A DNA stretch of 64,000 nucleotides. Origin: Gracilaria gracilis (lineage: Eukaryota > Rhodophyta > Florideophyceae > Gracilariales > Gracilariaceae). Shown here in pieces: positions 40,080 to 50,688 of this stretch. The number at the start of each line of letters is the position of its first letter. Positions within the stretch are counted from its first letter, which is position 1. Under the pieces are notes generated by a model. That model was given only the letters and a program-made list of their open reading frames with translations. It was not told the DNA's origin and did no database searches. The DNA is taken from NCBI GenBank assembly GCA_030374805.1, contig JARGSG010000251.1:62001-126000 (forward strand). Direction: 5' to 3'. The position numbers were made by a program, and so were the translations under genes.

Positions 40080-41810
40080 GTGGCATCATAGTGAAGATCG
40101 AAGAGAAACAAGGAAAGTATCAATGGCTAACTTGGCCACAATAATATACCTGTAATATGTGTGATGGCCGCAACGGGTGTGCAAATGCAACGTGTATGTG
40201 TGCACGCGTAAGATGTGGGAACGTGTTGTACGTAGATGAGGTGTGAGTGCTGTACAACGGTGACGCAAAATGCAGCAAAAAAAAGTACTCGGTGGCAACA
40301 AGTGTGACTTGCGACGAATGGCGACCGTTAAAAAAGCGGCATGGAGTGCTGCTCACGAGCCACCTATGGCTACAAATGGTTGAGCTTCGTAAGCGGATCG
40401 CTGTGGGTGTTGTTGGTGGCGGTAAATGTGACGTGCAACGATTTACGGTGGGGGCATGTTTCTCCTGCGAGAAAGCTGTTGTGGCTGCAAACTGCACGCA
40501 GGTTGTGTGGCTCGGCGGCTCCAAACGGGCGACATGGTGAAGTAATGTTTATTGCATGAGAGGCTCGGCGTCGAGCATGAGGGTTAATAGTGCAGTTGTT
40601 GTTTTGTGGGTTGGGCAACTCTGACAGCGCGTCGAAAGGTCGACCACCGCACCGCTTTATTGTTCGGCACACAGTTGTTGCGTTCAATTTGCGATTTGAA
40701 AATGCGGCTTGTTTGATGAGGCGGCGGCGGCGGTGTAAGAATGTTTTGGGAGTTTGGAAGGTGTGTGTGTGTGTGTGCGTGTGTGCGTGTGCGTGTGGTG
40801 TGGCGTGACAAACGATTAAGTTTATCAGCGGTGACGAGATAAACTCTATGAAAGATGTTTGGGAGCGGCGGCCATTAACTTAACCTTATTTAAAGTGAGC
40901 GAGAGTTGAAGTGGCGCTGTTGCAAAGTCAGTGCCCCAACGGCTACCGCATCACGCACGGAGATGGACAGAACGATATCTCAAGAAGAGAACGTCATCTG
41001 CATAATACAGGCAGCGAATTGCGCCCGCCGCCACCGCCAAAACAGAGAGCGCGCACGGGAAACCAGCGGCCGGCGCGCATGAGACAGGTCTCGGCAGCGA
41101 GCGGCGAGCGCGCGCAGAATCGAGCACGCGAATACAGGCGCATACAGCGGCACGCCAATGCGAGCAAACGGGCGCGCTCGTCATGACGTGGTGCTGGTAT
41201 TTTTGCGGCCGCCGCGCGCCGCAGCAGCGTCGCAGTTTGGCTGCCAATCGCGTCGCCGCCCCGAAGCGCCGCCCCGAAGCGCCGCCCCGAAGCGCCGCAT
41301 CGCATGCGCCGCCCGCCGCCGCCGCCGCCGCTGGCCTGGCTGAGTTTTTATCTCGCGCTCGTCCCATCGCTCCAAACGCCGCCGCGGCCGCACCGCACGC
41401 GCGTCCGCCACGCGCGCCGCCCAACGGCCGCGCGCGCACTGCGCGCTGCGCGCCGCCCCCGCAGCCGCAGCCGCAGCCGCAGCCGCGCAAAGCGGCGCGC
41501 GTGACGGGCGCCACACGCGCGCGCCACGCGCCGTTCATACAGCGCCCCGCCGTTGGCGGCGCGCAAGCGGCGCGCAGCGCGCAGCGTGCGCGCAGCGTGC
41601 GCGCTGCTCGCTGCTCGCTGCGCGCGCGCGCGGCGGCGGGCGTTCAGCCAGCGCGCGCGCGCGGCGCGTACTTTATCTATAGCTGCGCGCTTCGATCGTA
41701 GCGTCTGCGCGCGCGCTGCGCGATACCGCTCGGCGACTACGACGACCAGCCGCTGCTGTTGGGGGTCGCGCTACTTGGCCGCGTACACGCGCCGTTTGCA
41801 CATCGCCGTC
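40080..41810. other. Long GC-gradient spacer upstream of the hypothetical gene
   Basis: No supported gene. It holds a TG dinucleotide run (40761-40802), a 13-bp tandem repeat CGCCGCCCCGAAG in three copies (about 41254-41292), a GCAGCC run (41460-41485) and extreme GC content from 41000 on. TATCTATA at about 41674-41681, 130 bp before the next ATG, may be a TATA box. Confidence 0.5.
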
Positions 41811-41995
41811 ATGGCGCGCTTGTCGCCTTCTTGCTCGCCGCCTTCTTGCTCGCCGCCTTCTTGCTCGCCGCCTTCGTCGCCGCGCCGCTCGCCTTCCATG
41901 TCGCCTTCAATGTCGCCGCGCCACTCCGACACGTCGCTCAACAGCGTGTCGGCGCCGCTTTCGTGCCCGCGCGCCAACGCCGCTACCGCCACCGC

Positions 41996-42028
<33 letters not shown>

Positions 42029-42986
42029 TTGTGACGCGCTTGTGCTTCCGCTGCCGGCGCATGCGAGCACCAGCACCATCTCGCGCTCCAGCCACGCCAG
42101 CAACGACGACCACTTCTTGCACCCGCCCTCCTTCACGCGCCTGCCCAAGGCGAAGGTATTCGTGCGTCGCGAGCCCAGTCGAATCGCCGCCGAGCGCAGC
42201 AACAAAAACAAAAACAACGACAACAACAACAACAACAGCAGCAGCAACTCGCAACACCGCTGTCTACCACGCCCCAACAAGCCGGCCGACAAGCGCTGCG
42301 TATCGGACATACACGACGTGTACCACGTCAAGCACAGCCACAGTCGGCCCATGCCTCACGCGCACGCCGCCGACAAGCACCAGCGCGTGCGCACCGACTT
42401 GCACGCGCTGGTCGACCAGCTGCCGGACGTGCACCACGTGCCGCACTGGATTCCGCGCGATGAGCGCAGGGATTGGACTGCTGCGGAGCACGCGGTGGAC
42501 CCGTTCGACCCGTGCGAAGTCGAGAGTGATCACCACCCGTCCAGCCGATGGGCCACCAGCCTACGAAATCTTGCAAACATGTACAAACCAAAGACGACCA
42601 AACCGTCTGCTGTTCGCGGCTCCGTGCTGCAGGTGCAGCCGCCGACGCTTGGTGAACGACTGGGCTTGTCAACCAAGGGCGATAAGCGTCGCCACGCCGC
42701 CACCAAGTCAAGTCAGGCTGCTACTACTTGTGCTCAGTGGTCTACTACTACCACTACCACCACTAGCAACACCACCACCACCAACCAAAGCTGTGCGCAC
42801 GCGCCCAAGCAGCAGCAGCGGCAGCAGCGGCAGCAGCAGCAGCAGAGCGAGCACATGAGCTGCTACGCCGATGACTACGTGGGCTTCTTGGAAAAGCCGT
42901 CAGCAAAGGTGCTGCATCAACGGCATCGATCGTCGTGGTTTCGTTTCCTGCGGCGCGGTCGCCACCGCGCGGCAGCGCGCTCGTAG
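41811..42986 (+). CDS. Hypothetical low-complexity protein
   Basis: A 391-aa product in a very GC-rich stretch. It starts with Ser/Pro/Cys repeats encoded by three copies of a 15-bp unit (SCSPP), then has SPSMSPSMSPRH, a run of nine Ala, and an Asn-rich stretch. A more complex part (about 210-320) follows with HDVYHVKHSHSRP, LPDVHHVPHWIPRDERRDW and WATSLRNLANMYKPK. Then come a Thr-rich and a Gln-rich run and a basic end. The complex part suggests a folded or conserved segment, but I recognise no family. The ATG at 41811 (GCCGTCATGGCG) has a good context and is preceded by a possible TATA box. It is convergent with the ketoacyl-CoA synthase gene. Confidence 0.6.
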
Positions 42987-43155
42987 ACCACACAAGCAGT
43001 ATCCATACAAAGTGATGAGATAGAAGCTGCGCCTAAAAAAAGAGCAGTCTACCGCTACAGTAACAGTACAATGTCATGTAATTTGTATGTGCGGCGCGCG
43101 TACAGCCGTGCGTGCCGCGCGCGTTTACAAAAAAAAGTTAATTCAAACTGTGCTC

Positions 43156-44796
43156 TCACGAGCGGCGTACCTCCGTCAACACCTCCTGCGAAATCATGTG
43201 CGCCTCCTCCTCCACGTCCTTCACGCATTCCCACACCGCCGAGTTGCACTTGAACCCGGAGCCAAACGCAATCTGCCACACTCGGTCGCCCTTTCGTACC
43301 CGCCCCATGTTCTCGTGGAACTTGAGTTCGTACCACACCGACGCTGATGACGTGTTGCCGTACCGTCTCAACGCGTACCGACTCGCTTCCACGTCTTGTC
43401 TCGTCAGTTTCAGAGCCTCCTGCATCACGTCAATCACCGCCCTGCCTCCCGTGTGGATGCAAAAGTGCTGGAACGCCACGTGAAAGTCCGGGATGTAAGG
43501 CGCCAGCTCGTGCCCCAGCACCTTTTTGCGCAGCAGGTGCATGCCGAACTTGATGTGTTCTGTCAGCGGGAACACGCGCGGCGCCAGCGTGGTCACGTTC
43601 TTCTTGAGCGCGCCGCCGGCCACGTCCATGATGTTCTTGGACAGCTTCACGCCGCGTAGACCGGCCTTGTCCTCCATCTGAAAGATGGAGTCGTACGCCA
43701 GATCATCGGCGCCCACGTGCGTTCGCACCGTGTGCTTGAGCACGTATCGCGCGCTGCCCTTCTCGCTCGCCTTGTTGGTCAACAGCACTGCCGCGCCACC
43801 CATCCGGAACAGCGTGTTTGTGATCAGCATGGAGCGTTCTCGTCCCAAGTACCAGTTCTGCGTGATGTTCTCCGTTGAAACAACAACGCAGATGGCGTTG
43901 CGATGCACTTGCAGCAGGTCCTTGGCTAGATCCACAGAGATGAGCCCTGCCGAGCATCCCATGCCGGCCAGGTTGTACGTGCGCACCGAACTTCTCATCT
44001 TGTACTTGTTGACAAGCATGGCAGAAAGGCTTGGCGTGGGGTTGAACAGCGAGCAGTTGACCACAAGAAGGTCGATTGCTTTTGGATCCAGCTTGTTTCG
44101 ACTCAACAGCGCGTCCATGCAGCTGAACAGCACCAGTTCAGCTTCCTCTCTCGCAAAATGCATATTACACACCGCCCTCTCATCGCCATCATTCTCGGGG
44201 ATGGAATGACAGTGTTCAAGGATACCCACCGGGAAGGCGCTTTTACCGCCGATTCCACTGCGCCCCAACAGCTTTTTCTGAAACGCGATTGCGTCCTCAT
44301 CAAACTTGTTGCACGCCAAGGTAGTCTTCATGAAACGATCGATGCTAACATGGTAGCGTTCAGGCGGTTGAAACGTCTCTATGTCAATGAGATAAACTGG
44401 GTTAGGCTTTCGAAAATTGTAAACAAGCACAAGCGCCGCAAGCACGGCACACGCCAACGCAATGTCTGCGATTCTGGCGCGCAACAGATCGTTTGCCAGC
44501 CGCGCAAGATGCTCTCTCTTGGAGTAGGCGTCAGGCACAAGAGTGGCGACCAAGACGCAGCACAGCGCGCCAACAATCTTCTTGGAAGTGAACGGGTCGT
44601 ACGAGTTGTAGCCACGTCGCACGTCGGCGAACGAGTAGGCGCGCGCATTCGGATCCGTGGCGTAAAGCCGTCGCACGCGCTCCCACGCCAAGCGCGTGGA
44701 CTCTGCGAGACTGTACAGCGTGGAGCCATTGTCAGGCTGACGCTCTGCGGCGTTTCGGCGGCGGATGGTGGACGACGCGTTGTCTAAGGCGGGCAT
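43156..44796 (-). CDS. KCS: 3-ketoacyl-CoA synthase (fatty-acid elongase, FAE1 type)
   Basis: A 546-aa ER membrane condensing enzyme that joins malonyl-CoA to long acyl-CoA in very-long-chain fatty-acid synthesis. Two N-terminal membrane helices (about 73-92 and 109-127) are followed by the thiolase-fold domain. The catalytic triad is visible: C281 in GMGCSAG, H448 in FCIHTGG and N481 in RYGNTSSAS. Further family motifs are STENITQNWYLGRERSM and FQHFCIHTGGRAV. Length and order match plant KCS enzymes. The first 65 residues are polar and probably cytosolic. The gene lies 363 bp downstream of ARP5 in the same orientation. Confidence 0.95.
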   Translation of the reverse strand: MPALDNASSTIRRRNAAERQPDNGSTLYSLAESTRLAWERVRRLYATDPNARAYSFADVRRGYNSYDPFTSKKIVGALCCVLVATLVPDAYSKREHLARLANDLLRARIADIALACAVLAALVLVYNFRKPNPVYLIDIETFQPPERYHVSIDRFMKTTLACNKFDEDAIAFQKKLLGRSGIGGKSAFPVGILEHCHSIPENDGDERAVCNMHFAREEAELVLFSCMDALLSRNKLDPKAIDLLVVNCSLFNPTPSLSAMLVNKYKMRSSVRTYNLAGMGCSAGLISVDLAKDLLQVHRNAICVVVSTENITQNWYLGRERSMLITNTLFRMGGAAVLLTNKASEKGSARYVLKHTVRTHVGADDLAYDSIFQMEDKAGLRGVKLSKNIMDVAGGALKKNVTTLAPRVFPLTEHIKFGMHLLRKKVLGHELAPYIPDFHVAFQHFCIHTGGRAVIDVMQEALKLTRQDVEASRYALRRYGNTSSASVWYELKFHENMGRVRKGDRVWQIAFGSGFKCNSAVWECVKDVEEEAHMISQEVLTEVRRS

Positions 44797-45159
44797 AGCG
44801 CGGGCGCGAGGACGCGGGGGCGCGGGGGAGGGGAGGCGCGAGAGCGCGAGGGCGCGTGGGCGGGAGCGCGTCGGGCGGGAGGGGCGCGCGCGCCGAATTC
44901 AGCTGCGGGGAAGGGAGCGCCGCGACGGTCGCCGTTGGCGAATGCGCTGTGCCTTCCAAGCCCTGCGAAGCCGTTCCGTTGCGCACCGCGCCGCAACGGC
45001 GTCGATACACGTGGCGCGCGCCGCCAGCAGCACATCGATATCTACACAACAAAAACATACAAGCGCGCAACGCGGCACCGCCCCCTCCTCCTCCTCCTCC
45101 TCCTCCTCCTCCTCCTCCTCCGCCGCTCAGCAACACTCAGCCGTGGCTGAGCAACGCCC
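44797..45159. other. Spacer between KCS and ARP5 with a CCT microsatellite
   Basis: The main feature is a (CCT) repeat of about 12-13 units at 45084-45121, in the 3' region of ARP5. The rest is GC-rich and must include the KCS promoter; no TATA box is evident. Confidence 0.7.
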
Positions 45160-47625
45160 TCAGCCCAGGATGGAGCGCGACCGCCCGCGCTTGCTCGCCT
45201 GCTTCTGCATCTTCTTCTTCAGCTCCAGGTCCGCCGCCGACAGCACGGGCGTCCGCACGAACACGTTGCTTAGCGCGTGCTCCTTGAGGTACCCGTTGCC
45301 CATCTCCTCGAACTCCGCCTTCGTGATGCATGCCTTCTCGAACAACTCGCCGCCCTGCTCGGCGAACAGCGCTGCGCCTTTCCACGCGTCCAGCACCGGG
45401 TCCTGCGCGAACCTCACCCCCCGCTCGATGTCGTCGCCCCATTCAGACGGGAAGCACCGTCTCAACTCCGCGCAGATTCGTTCACGCAGTCCAGACGTCC
45501 GCGCCACTCCTCCACTCACGAACACTTCCTTCACAATGTCCCCCCGTTTCCCACTGCCCAGTCGCAGCGCTTCGATCAGCCCGCACTGCTCCACGCCCAC
45601 CAATGTCGGCTGAAACATCAGCTCCGGCGTTCGGATCCTGTCCACAGTCACCGCGAATTCGTCCGCATATTTGTTCTCTTCGTACAACAGCGCAACGCCC
45701 TCCGGCCGCGAGACGGTCGGATCCACTTCATTGGGTGCCAATTCCGTGATTTCCTCTCGCACAGCCTGCAATCGTGCTCTCTCGTCCGCAGAGTTGTCAT
45801 CTGAGTCAGTCTCGTTGCCTCCCACTCTCATTGACCTGTACACGTCCCAATCCTCATCGTTCCATCCAAAGTTATCGTCGTCCATGTCAGCCTTTGCTTT
45901 CTTTCCGCCCCGCCCCCGCCCTCTTCCTCTCCCTCGACCTCTTGTCCTTCGTCCGCGTCCTCTTCCACGACCCCTTCCCTTCCCAGGACCGTCGTCGAAT
46001 CCAGGTTTGTTCCCAGCGTGTTGAGCCAGTAAACGCATTCGTTCTCGAGCCGCCTGTGACCTTCTGTCAGAGCCTGCTGCGCGAGCTGCCTTCCTTTTCT
46101 TGATGCGTCCTGCTAATGTTTCTCGTTCTTTTCGAAGACCTGCCAGATACTCTCGCGGTCGTTCCTCTTTCATCTTTCGTTTCTCCTCCGCTAGTCGTTC
46201 TTTTTCAGCCTTTTCCGCCTCCTTTGCTCGCTTTGCTCGCTCTCTTGCTTCTGCAGCGCCGCGCCATGCGCGTATCTGTCGTTTCCGCTTAAGTTCGGCT
46301 GGGTTGAGTTCTGAATCAGACATGGACAATAGTTCGTCCTCATATATGCGTTTCCACCAAGCTTCTTCGGCTGCGCGAGCTTTGCCTTCACCAAGCCTCT
46401 CTCGTTCATCGTCAAGCTTTTCTTGTCTCTTATCGATCTCAGCCAACAGCGCAGACGTTGTCTCCATGCCCAGATTTGATAGGGCAAGATAGTAACCGTC
46501 CTCGTCCAGTTCTCGCATTGCTTCGATTCGCTTCAATTGGTAGAAACCCTTCATAGTCTCGTAGAACGGTTTTACCTCCTCTTCGGTATACGATATGCTC
46601 TCGGCTGCTTCATCCGTACCGGAACCTCTTTCCTTCCGAGCACGGCGCTTTTCCTTCATCATTTCGCTTAAACGACGCCCGTTCTCACTTCGTGCTTGTT
46701 TCAGTCTTTCCTTTTCCTCCGCAGTAAGGGGGGGTTTCTCGGCGCCGTCACCAGTGGGAACCTTGACCGTTTTAGTGATTTTGTTATAATAATCGACATC
46801 AGTTTGTATCTTTAGCAGTTCGTTATCATAATCCTCCGACACATAACACATCTTTTCTTTCAAAAGTTCGCAACGATTTGTTGATAAGACGCTTGCGTGT
46901 TCTTGATTGAGCAATTGCAGCCTTCTCGTGAATTGGTCCGTCATATCTGAGCCTCCAACATTTATTCGCTTAACACCCTGTGAGTGTAGTCTTCCTTCAA
47001 CGATTGGTAAGACATGGGTAGAATAATAGCCGCACGACACAACGCAGCCGCTTCGATTCGCAAATGAAAGACCACTGCGCGCTTTGCAGTTCCAATAATA
47101 ACTGAATAAGGCGTCGACGCCAAAGCATATGGAAGGAGCTTCGTAGGCCTCAAAAATCAACTCCATCATCAAAGCTCGCGCCGAATTGGGCTGCATTGGG
47201 GCTTCGGTCAGAACGAAGCTGTGATTGACACGCGCCTCATCTGCCAATCCTAAACCAGCCAGAGTTCCGTCCAATAATCTCTCCATGAGCGCAGGATTAT
47301 TTGGTAAACCTGATTTGTACGCCGGTTTCGCAGTTGAGCGCGCGGAGGAAGTCAACGCATCTGTGCCGATGAGGAAAGTTCGTATACCGGTTTCAGGGTC
47401 TTTCAAACGAGCCACATACGGTGGGAGCTGCATTTGAGGCTCGGGGCAACGCGAGAATCCAGCTCGAAGGGTGGACGAACCCAAGTCGAAAACGATCGCT
47501 TTCGACGAAGAGTATACATCATTTGTACGATACTGGTCCGGAGTTATTGGATGGTTGTGAAGTGGAGGAGGATCATCTAGAAAAAAGTCTGGGTCTGCTC
47601 GTTTGCGAGCCTTCTGGCCAGCCAT
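45160..47625 (-). CDS. ARP5: Actin-related protein 5 (INO80 complex subunit)
   Basis: An 821-aa nuclear actin-fold protein, the ARP5 subunit of the INO80 chromatin remodeller, where it binds the Ies6 subunit and nucleosomes. The N-terminus has KAIVFDLGSSTLRAGF (phosphate-loop type actin signature), then SFVLTEAPMQP and INVGGSDMTDQF. A charged insertion of about 350 residues interrupts the actin fold, as is typical for ARP5; it has long Glu/Lys/Arg helices and a Gly-Arg repeat (GRGRGRGRGR). The fold resumes with LMFQPTLVGVEQCGLIEAL and VFVSGGVARTSGLRERI and ends near DPVLDAWKGAALFA. I chose the ATG at 47625 (MAGQKARKRADP) because a TATA box lies 85 bp before it. An in-frame ATG at 47763 would lie upstream of that box. 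Confidence 0.93.
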   Translation of the reverse strand: MAGQKARKRADPDFFLDDPPPLHNHPITPDQYRTNDVYSSSKAIVFDLGSSTLRAGFSRCPEPQMQLPPYVARLKDPETGIRTFLIGTDALTSSARSTAKPAYKSGLPNNPALMERLLDGTLAGLGLADEARVNHSFVLTEAPMQPNSARALMMELIFEAYEAPSICFGVDALFSYYWNCKARSGLSFANRSGCVVSCGYYSTHVLPIVEGRLHSQGVKRINVGGSDMTDQFTRRLQLLNQEHASVLSTNRCELLKEKMCYVSEDYDNELLKIQTDVDYYNKITKTVKVPTGDGAEKPPLTAEEKERLKQARSENGRRLSEMMKEKRRARKERGSGTDEAAESISYTEEEVKPFYETMKGFYQLKRIEAMRELDEDGYYLALSNLGMETTSALLAEIDKRQEKLDDERERLGEGKARAAEEAWWKRIYEDELLSMSDSELNPAELKRKRQIRAWRGAAEARERAKRAKEAEKAEKERLAEEKRKMKEERPREYLAGLRKERETLAGRIKKRKAARAAGSDRRSQAARERMRLLAQHAGNKPGFDDGPGKGRGRGRGRGRRTRGRGRGRGRGRGGKKAKADMDDDNFGWNDEDWDVYRSMRVGGNETDSDDNSADERARLQAVREEITELAPNEVDPTVSRPEGVALLYEENKYADEFAVTVDRIRTPELMFQPTLVGVEQCGLIEALRLGSGKRGDIVKEVFVSGGVARTSGLRERICAELRRCFPSEWGDDIERGVRFAQDPVLDAWKGAALFAEQGGELFEKACITKAEFEEMGNGYLKEHALSNVFVRTPVLSAADLELKKKMQKQASKRGRSRSILG

Positions 47626-47709
47626 GTTCGCACGCTGTTGACGGAGAGGCAAGTAGCACGCCCTTTGAGGGAGCACTGGGAAGGAGTCGAGCGGCGAGAA
47701 CGACCATCG

Positions 47710-47717
47710 CTTATATT
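47710..47717 (-). promoter_or_regulatory. TATA box, ARP5
   Basis: The minus strand reads AATATAAG, 85 bp before the ATG at 47625. Together with the box at 48087-48094 it shows that the 533-bp region is a divergent promoter pair. Confidence 0.55.
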
Positions 47718-48086
47718 CAAAGCTGATGGAAAGTGGTACGTTCGTGGACAGAGTAAAGATCATTCAGTTGGATCATTGCAACGTGTCACCACGTATCTAT
47801 CTATGCAAAAAGAATTGCATAATCATATGCCCACCACGGCCCTCCGTATCTAGAGCTAACGGATGCCCGGAAAGTCCAAAATAAACAACTGCCGTCGTCG
47901 ACGATTCTTTCCAAATCCTTGCTTAAGCCATCTTTGAAACTACGAACTCGAATAACAACCCAGAAGCACTTCATCCGCTCGTATGCATAGCTTGCACTCC
48001 CCATCAGAGCTTTACTCCGAGCGAAAATCGTGATTGTGGGATAAGAGGATCAACGAACGAACGAATAGAGGATCAAGCGTGCGACG

Positions 48087-48094
48087 TATATTTA
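48087..48094 (+). promoter_or_regulatory. TATA box, WDR12
   Basis: TATATTTA lies 65-72 bp before the ATG at 48159. The same 533-bp spacer drives ARP5 in the other direction. Confidence 0.5.
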
Positions 48095-48158
48095 TTTTGA
48101 ACACAGCTTTGTCCGGAATCATCGACGCTCAAGATATATTTTTCACCAAGTTGTTAAA

Positions 48159-49406
48159 ATGGTGGGTCCCACCACAACTTCATCTTCAAGAGCTCTGCAG
48201 GTTCGTTTCAAGAGCGGAGTTGAACTTGAAGCATATAAAGCCGCGAACAATGCTTTACTTCAAGTTCCGGCCCATTTTGGACGCAAATCCCTACGTACCT
48301 TGATACATACGTTGCTCAACCTCGCTGAAGATGACGTGCCCGACTTTCATTTTTTGGTCGACGACACACCGCTGCGCACAACACTTGATAAATACCTCGA
48401 ACGACGAAACTTGTCATTCGAGAATACTCTCACTCTCACGTACTACCTGCCGATTCCAGAACCAAGTTCTAAAGGTGGTAAAAGTATATCAGAAAGCTGG
48501 ATTTCTTCACTCGCTGCCGATGCGAGCTGTCGCGTGCTTACAGGCTTGTTCTCCGGTCGCGTATCAATACTACACCAAGACGAGATCATTCTCAACGAAT
48601 CTAACGCCTCCGAACCTCATAGAGCTCCCGTCAAAGATGTTCAATGGCTGAACAACGATCACTTCCTAACAGTTTCGTCGGATGAAACGGCGTGTGTGTG
48701 GCGGTTCAACGGCGGTGATGCACAGATTGTCTCCCGTATGGATACCAGCGAGACGAAACCAGCTTCGTTCTCTTCGGCGAGTGTCAAACACAATACCAAT
48801 ATCGCTGCATTGGGCTGCGTGGACGGTTCAATATGGTTGACTCAAGACTGTCTGGAAGGCGTGAGCGAAGTATCCGAAACAAAGAAGAGAAAAAGCATGG
48901 CAAGTATCCCGGCTAGTAGAGTAACAGATGGTACTTTATGCATCAGCGGACTGGTATGGCGCGAGGACGAAATCGTTTCTGTCGGCTGGGACGGATTCAC
49001 AAGCATCTTCAACGCAGAAACATGTATGAAAACAACAACCATTCCAAGCGGAGGGAAAGCCTTGACTTCAGTAGCTACCGTGCAGAATGGGGATTCAATT
49101 ATGGTAAGCGCAATGGATGGAGCTGTACGAATGGTTGATGGGAGAGCAGGGAAAGGGGTGGTGGGTGCATGTGGCAAACGAGATGCGCATCGGGGAATTG
49201 TGACAGATATCAGCGCTGAAGATATGTTAGTAGTGAGCACAGGTGTGGATGGGTGCGTGAAGTTTTGGGATCGAAGAAGCTTGCTCAGTCCGCAACAAAC
49301 GGTTCGCTCGGACGGTAAGCTGTTTGCTGTAGACGTGGTGAAAGGAGAAAAGGCCTTTGTGTTTGCCGCCGGACAAACAGGGTCTGTACTCCGACTCGAG
49401 GCGTAA
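48159..49406 (+). CDS. WDR12: Ribosome biogenesis protein WDR12/Ytm1
   Basis: A 415-aa nucleolar protein of the PeBoW complex (with Pes1/Nop7 and Bop1/Erb1), needed for maturation of the 60S subunit. Residues about 13-85 form the NLE-type ubiquitin-like domain (LQVRFKSGVELEAYKAANNAL), which Ytm1 uses to contact the AAA ATPase Rea1/Midasin. A beta-propeller follows, with WD units such as TVSSDETACVWRFN, SVGWDGFTSIFN and VSTGVDGCVKFWDRRS. The repeats are degenerate, as in the family, and the length is typical. The start AAAATGGTG has a TATA box 65 bp upstream. It is divergent from ARP5, another nuclear gene, which could allow shared regulation. Confidence 0.92.
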   Translation: MVGPTTTSSSRALQVRFKSGVELEAYKAANNALLQVPAHFGRKSLRTLIHTLLNLAEDDVPDFHFLVDDTPLRTTLDKYLERRNLSFENTLTLTYYLPIPEPSSKGGKSISESWISSLAADASCRVLTGLFSGRVSILHQDEIILNESNASEPHRAPVKDVQWLNNDHFLTVSSDETACVWRFNGGDAQIVSRMDTSETKPASFSSASVKHNTNIAALGCVDGSIWLTQDCLEGVSEVSETKKRKSMASIPASRVTDGTLCISGLVWREDEIVSVGWDGFTSIFNAETCMKTTTIPSGGKALTSVATVQNGDSIMVSAMDGAVRMVDGRAGKGVVGACGKRDAHRGIVTDISAEDMLVVSTGVDGCVKFWDRRSLLSPQQTVRSDGKLFAVDVVKGEKAFVFAAGQTGSVLRLEA

Positions 49407-50688
49407 CGCGAATGGACGAGGGAATATCATGAGCTTCTGTGCCGGATGACGCCTGCTGAGATTGTTTGGGCCATCTGGTGCTTGCTGGTTGATACTGTTG
49501 GTGAGCGAGTTGCTCCCAAACAAAACCTAACAGGGGCGAGGCAAGCGGAGGTGGATTCTCTCAAGCTCATTGTGTTACGGTAACATGTTTTTCGTCCTTG
49601 TAAAGGTTTTGGATGATAGCCATCGTGGCTGAGCGTTTTAGGAAGGGTCGATCCAGGGCCATTCGTCAAGGAACAAGCACGACAGATTGAGAGCAGAGTG
49701 CAGAGTTATACTGCTGTGGGGACCGTACGAAGAACAGATCTGTGTCTTGGAAGTATAAGGGGGTGGCATTCAAAGCGCGGGACGAACACGGTAGTTAGGC
49801 TAACTACGCTAGCTTGGCCAAGTGTCTAGAGCGGTAACGACAATCGCCAGTCCATCGCGCAGAGTCGCCAGTCGTTGTTTACTGCTCAGTGGGACAGGCA
49901 CTCATGGGCGCAATGCCATGATGTGGCGCGGGACACCGCTTGTACCTTCGCCATGCTCACGTCAGCTGGCATATCATGAGGTATTGCTGGATGAGGTATT
50001 GCTGACCACTGCTCTTCCACACCTCCTATTCCCCACGCGAACGTATCTACGCGCCGCGCGCTCGAAAATGACAGCATCACAGGCTCTCGCGACTCGTTCC
50101 TGGCGCGATACCGAAAACGAGCAACGCGCAATCAAAAGTCATCGCCATGGACGCGCGAGACGTGGAGCTCGGTACGCTCAAACAGAACCGTGCCGCCCGC
50201 GCCACAGCGCAGCTCATAGTCGGCACCAATGTATGGTGACCGTCGACGTTTCCCGTGCGGCAGCGCGGGCAGGGAGCACAACAGCGGCACTTGCCCAAAA
50301 TTAAGCCAACCGCCAGCTGTACGTTGGCGCAGCGTGCGGGTCGGGACATATCAACACGGCGCTGCGGTTCCGCCACGTCAACCGTCCCGCGCAAAGATGT
50401 GCGTGTGCCATCCCGCCTTCAAACTTTTCTGAGCGAGTCTACGCAGCTGCGATGCTCGCCTTCCCCCGGCCCTTTAGGCCTAATGCTGCGGCTGTCGGCC
50501 GGTGTGTCGCCTGTTGCGTGCGATGAGTGCCGCCTCGTCTCTGGTCTCCACCGGCGCAACTTTGTGTCTTCCTTCCTGTCATATCAGACTATTTTCGTGG
50601 ATGGTTCTCTGCTTCTTGCATACGCTGAGCCTATCACCTGTTGCGCATTCTCTTTCAGTGGCGTTTGGTACCTTCCGTTAAAGGTAGT
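49407..50688. other. Spacer between WDR12 and the DEP-domain gene
   Basis: No supported gene. It holds a 17-bp palindrome GTAGTTAG-G-CTAACTAC at 49791-49807 and an AAGTATAAGG motif at 49751-49760 that could be a TATA box for the DEP gene with a long leader. GC content is high from 49860 on. Confidence 0.45.

Noticed and set aside
49805-49880. tRNA-like stretch (GGCCAAGTGTCTAGAGCGG)
   Set aside because: It resembles a Leu/Ser D arm but no anticodon stem or T arm follows.
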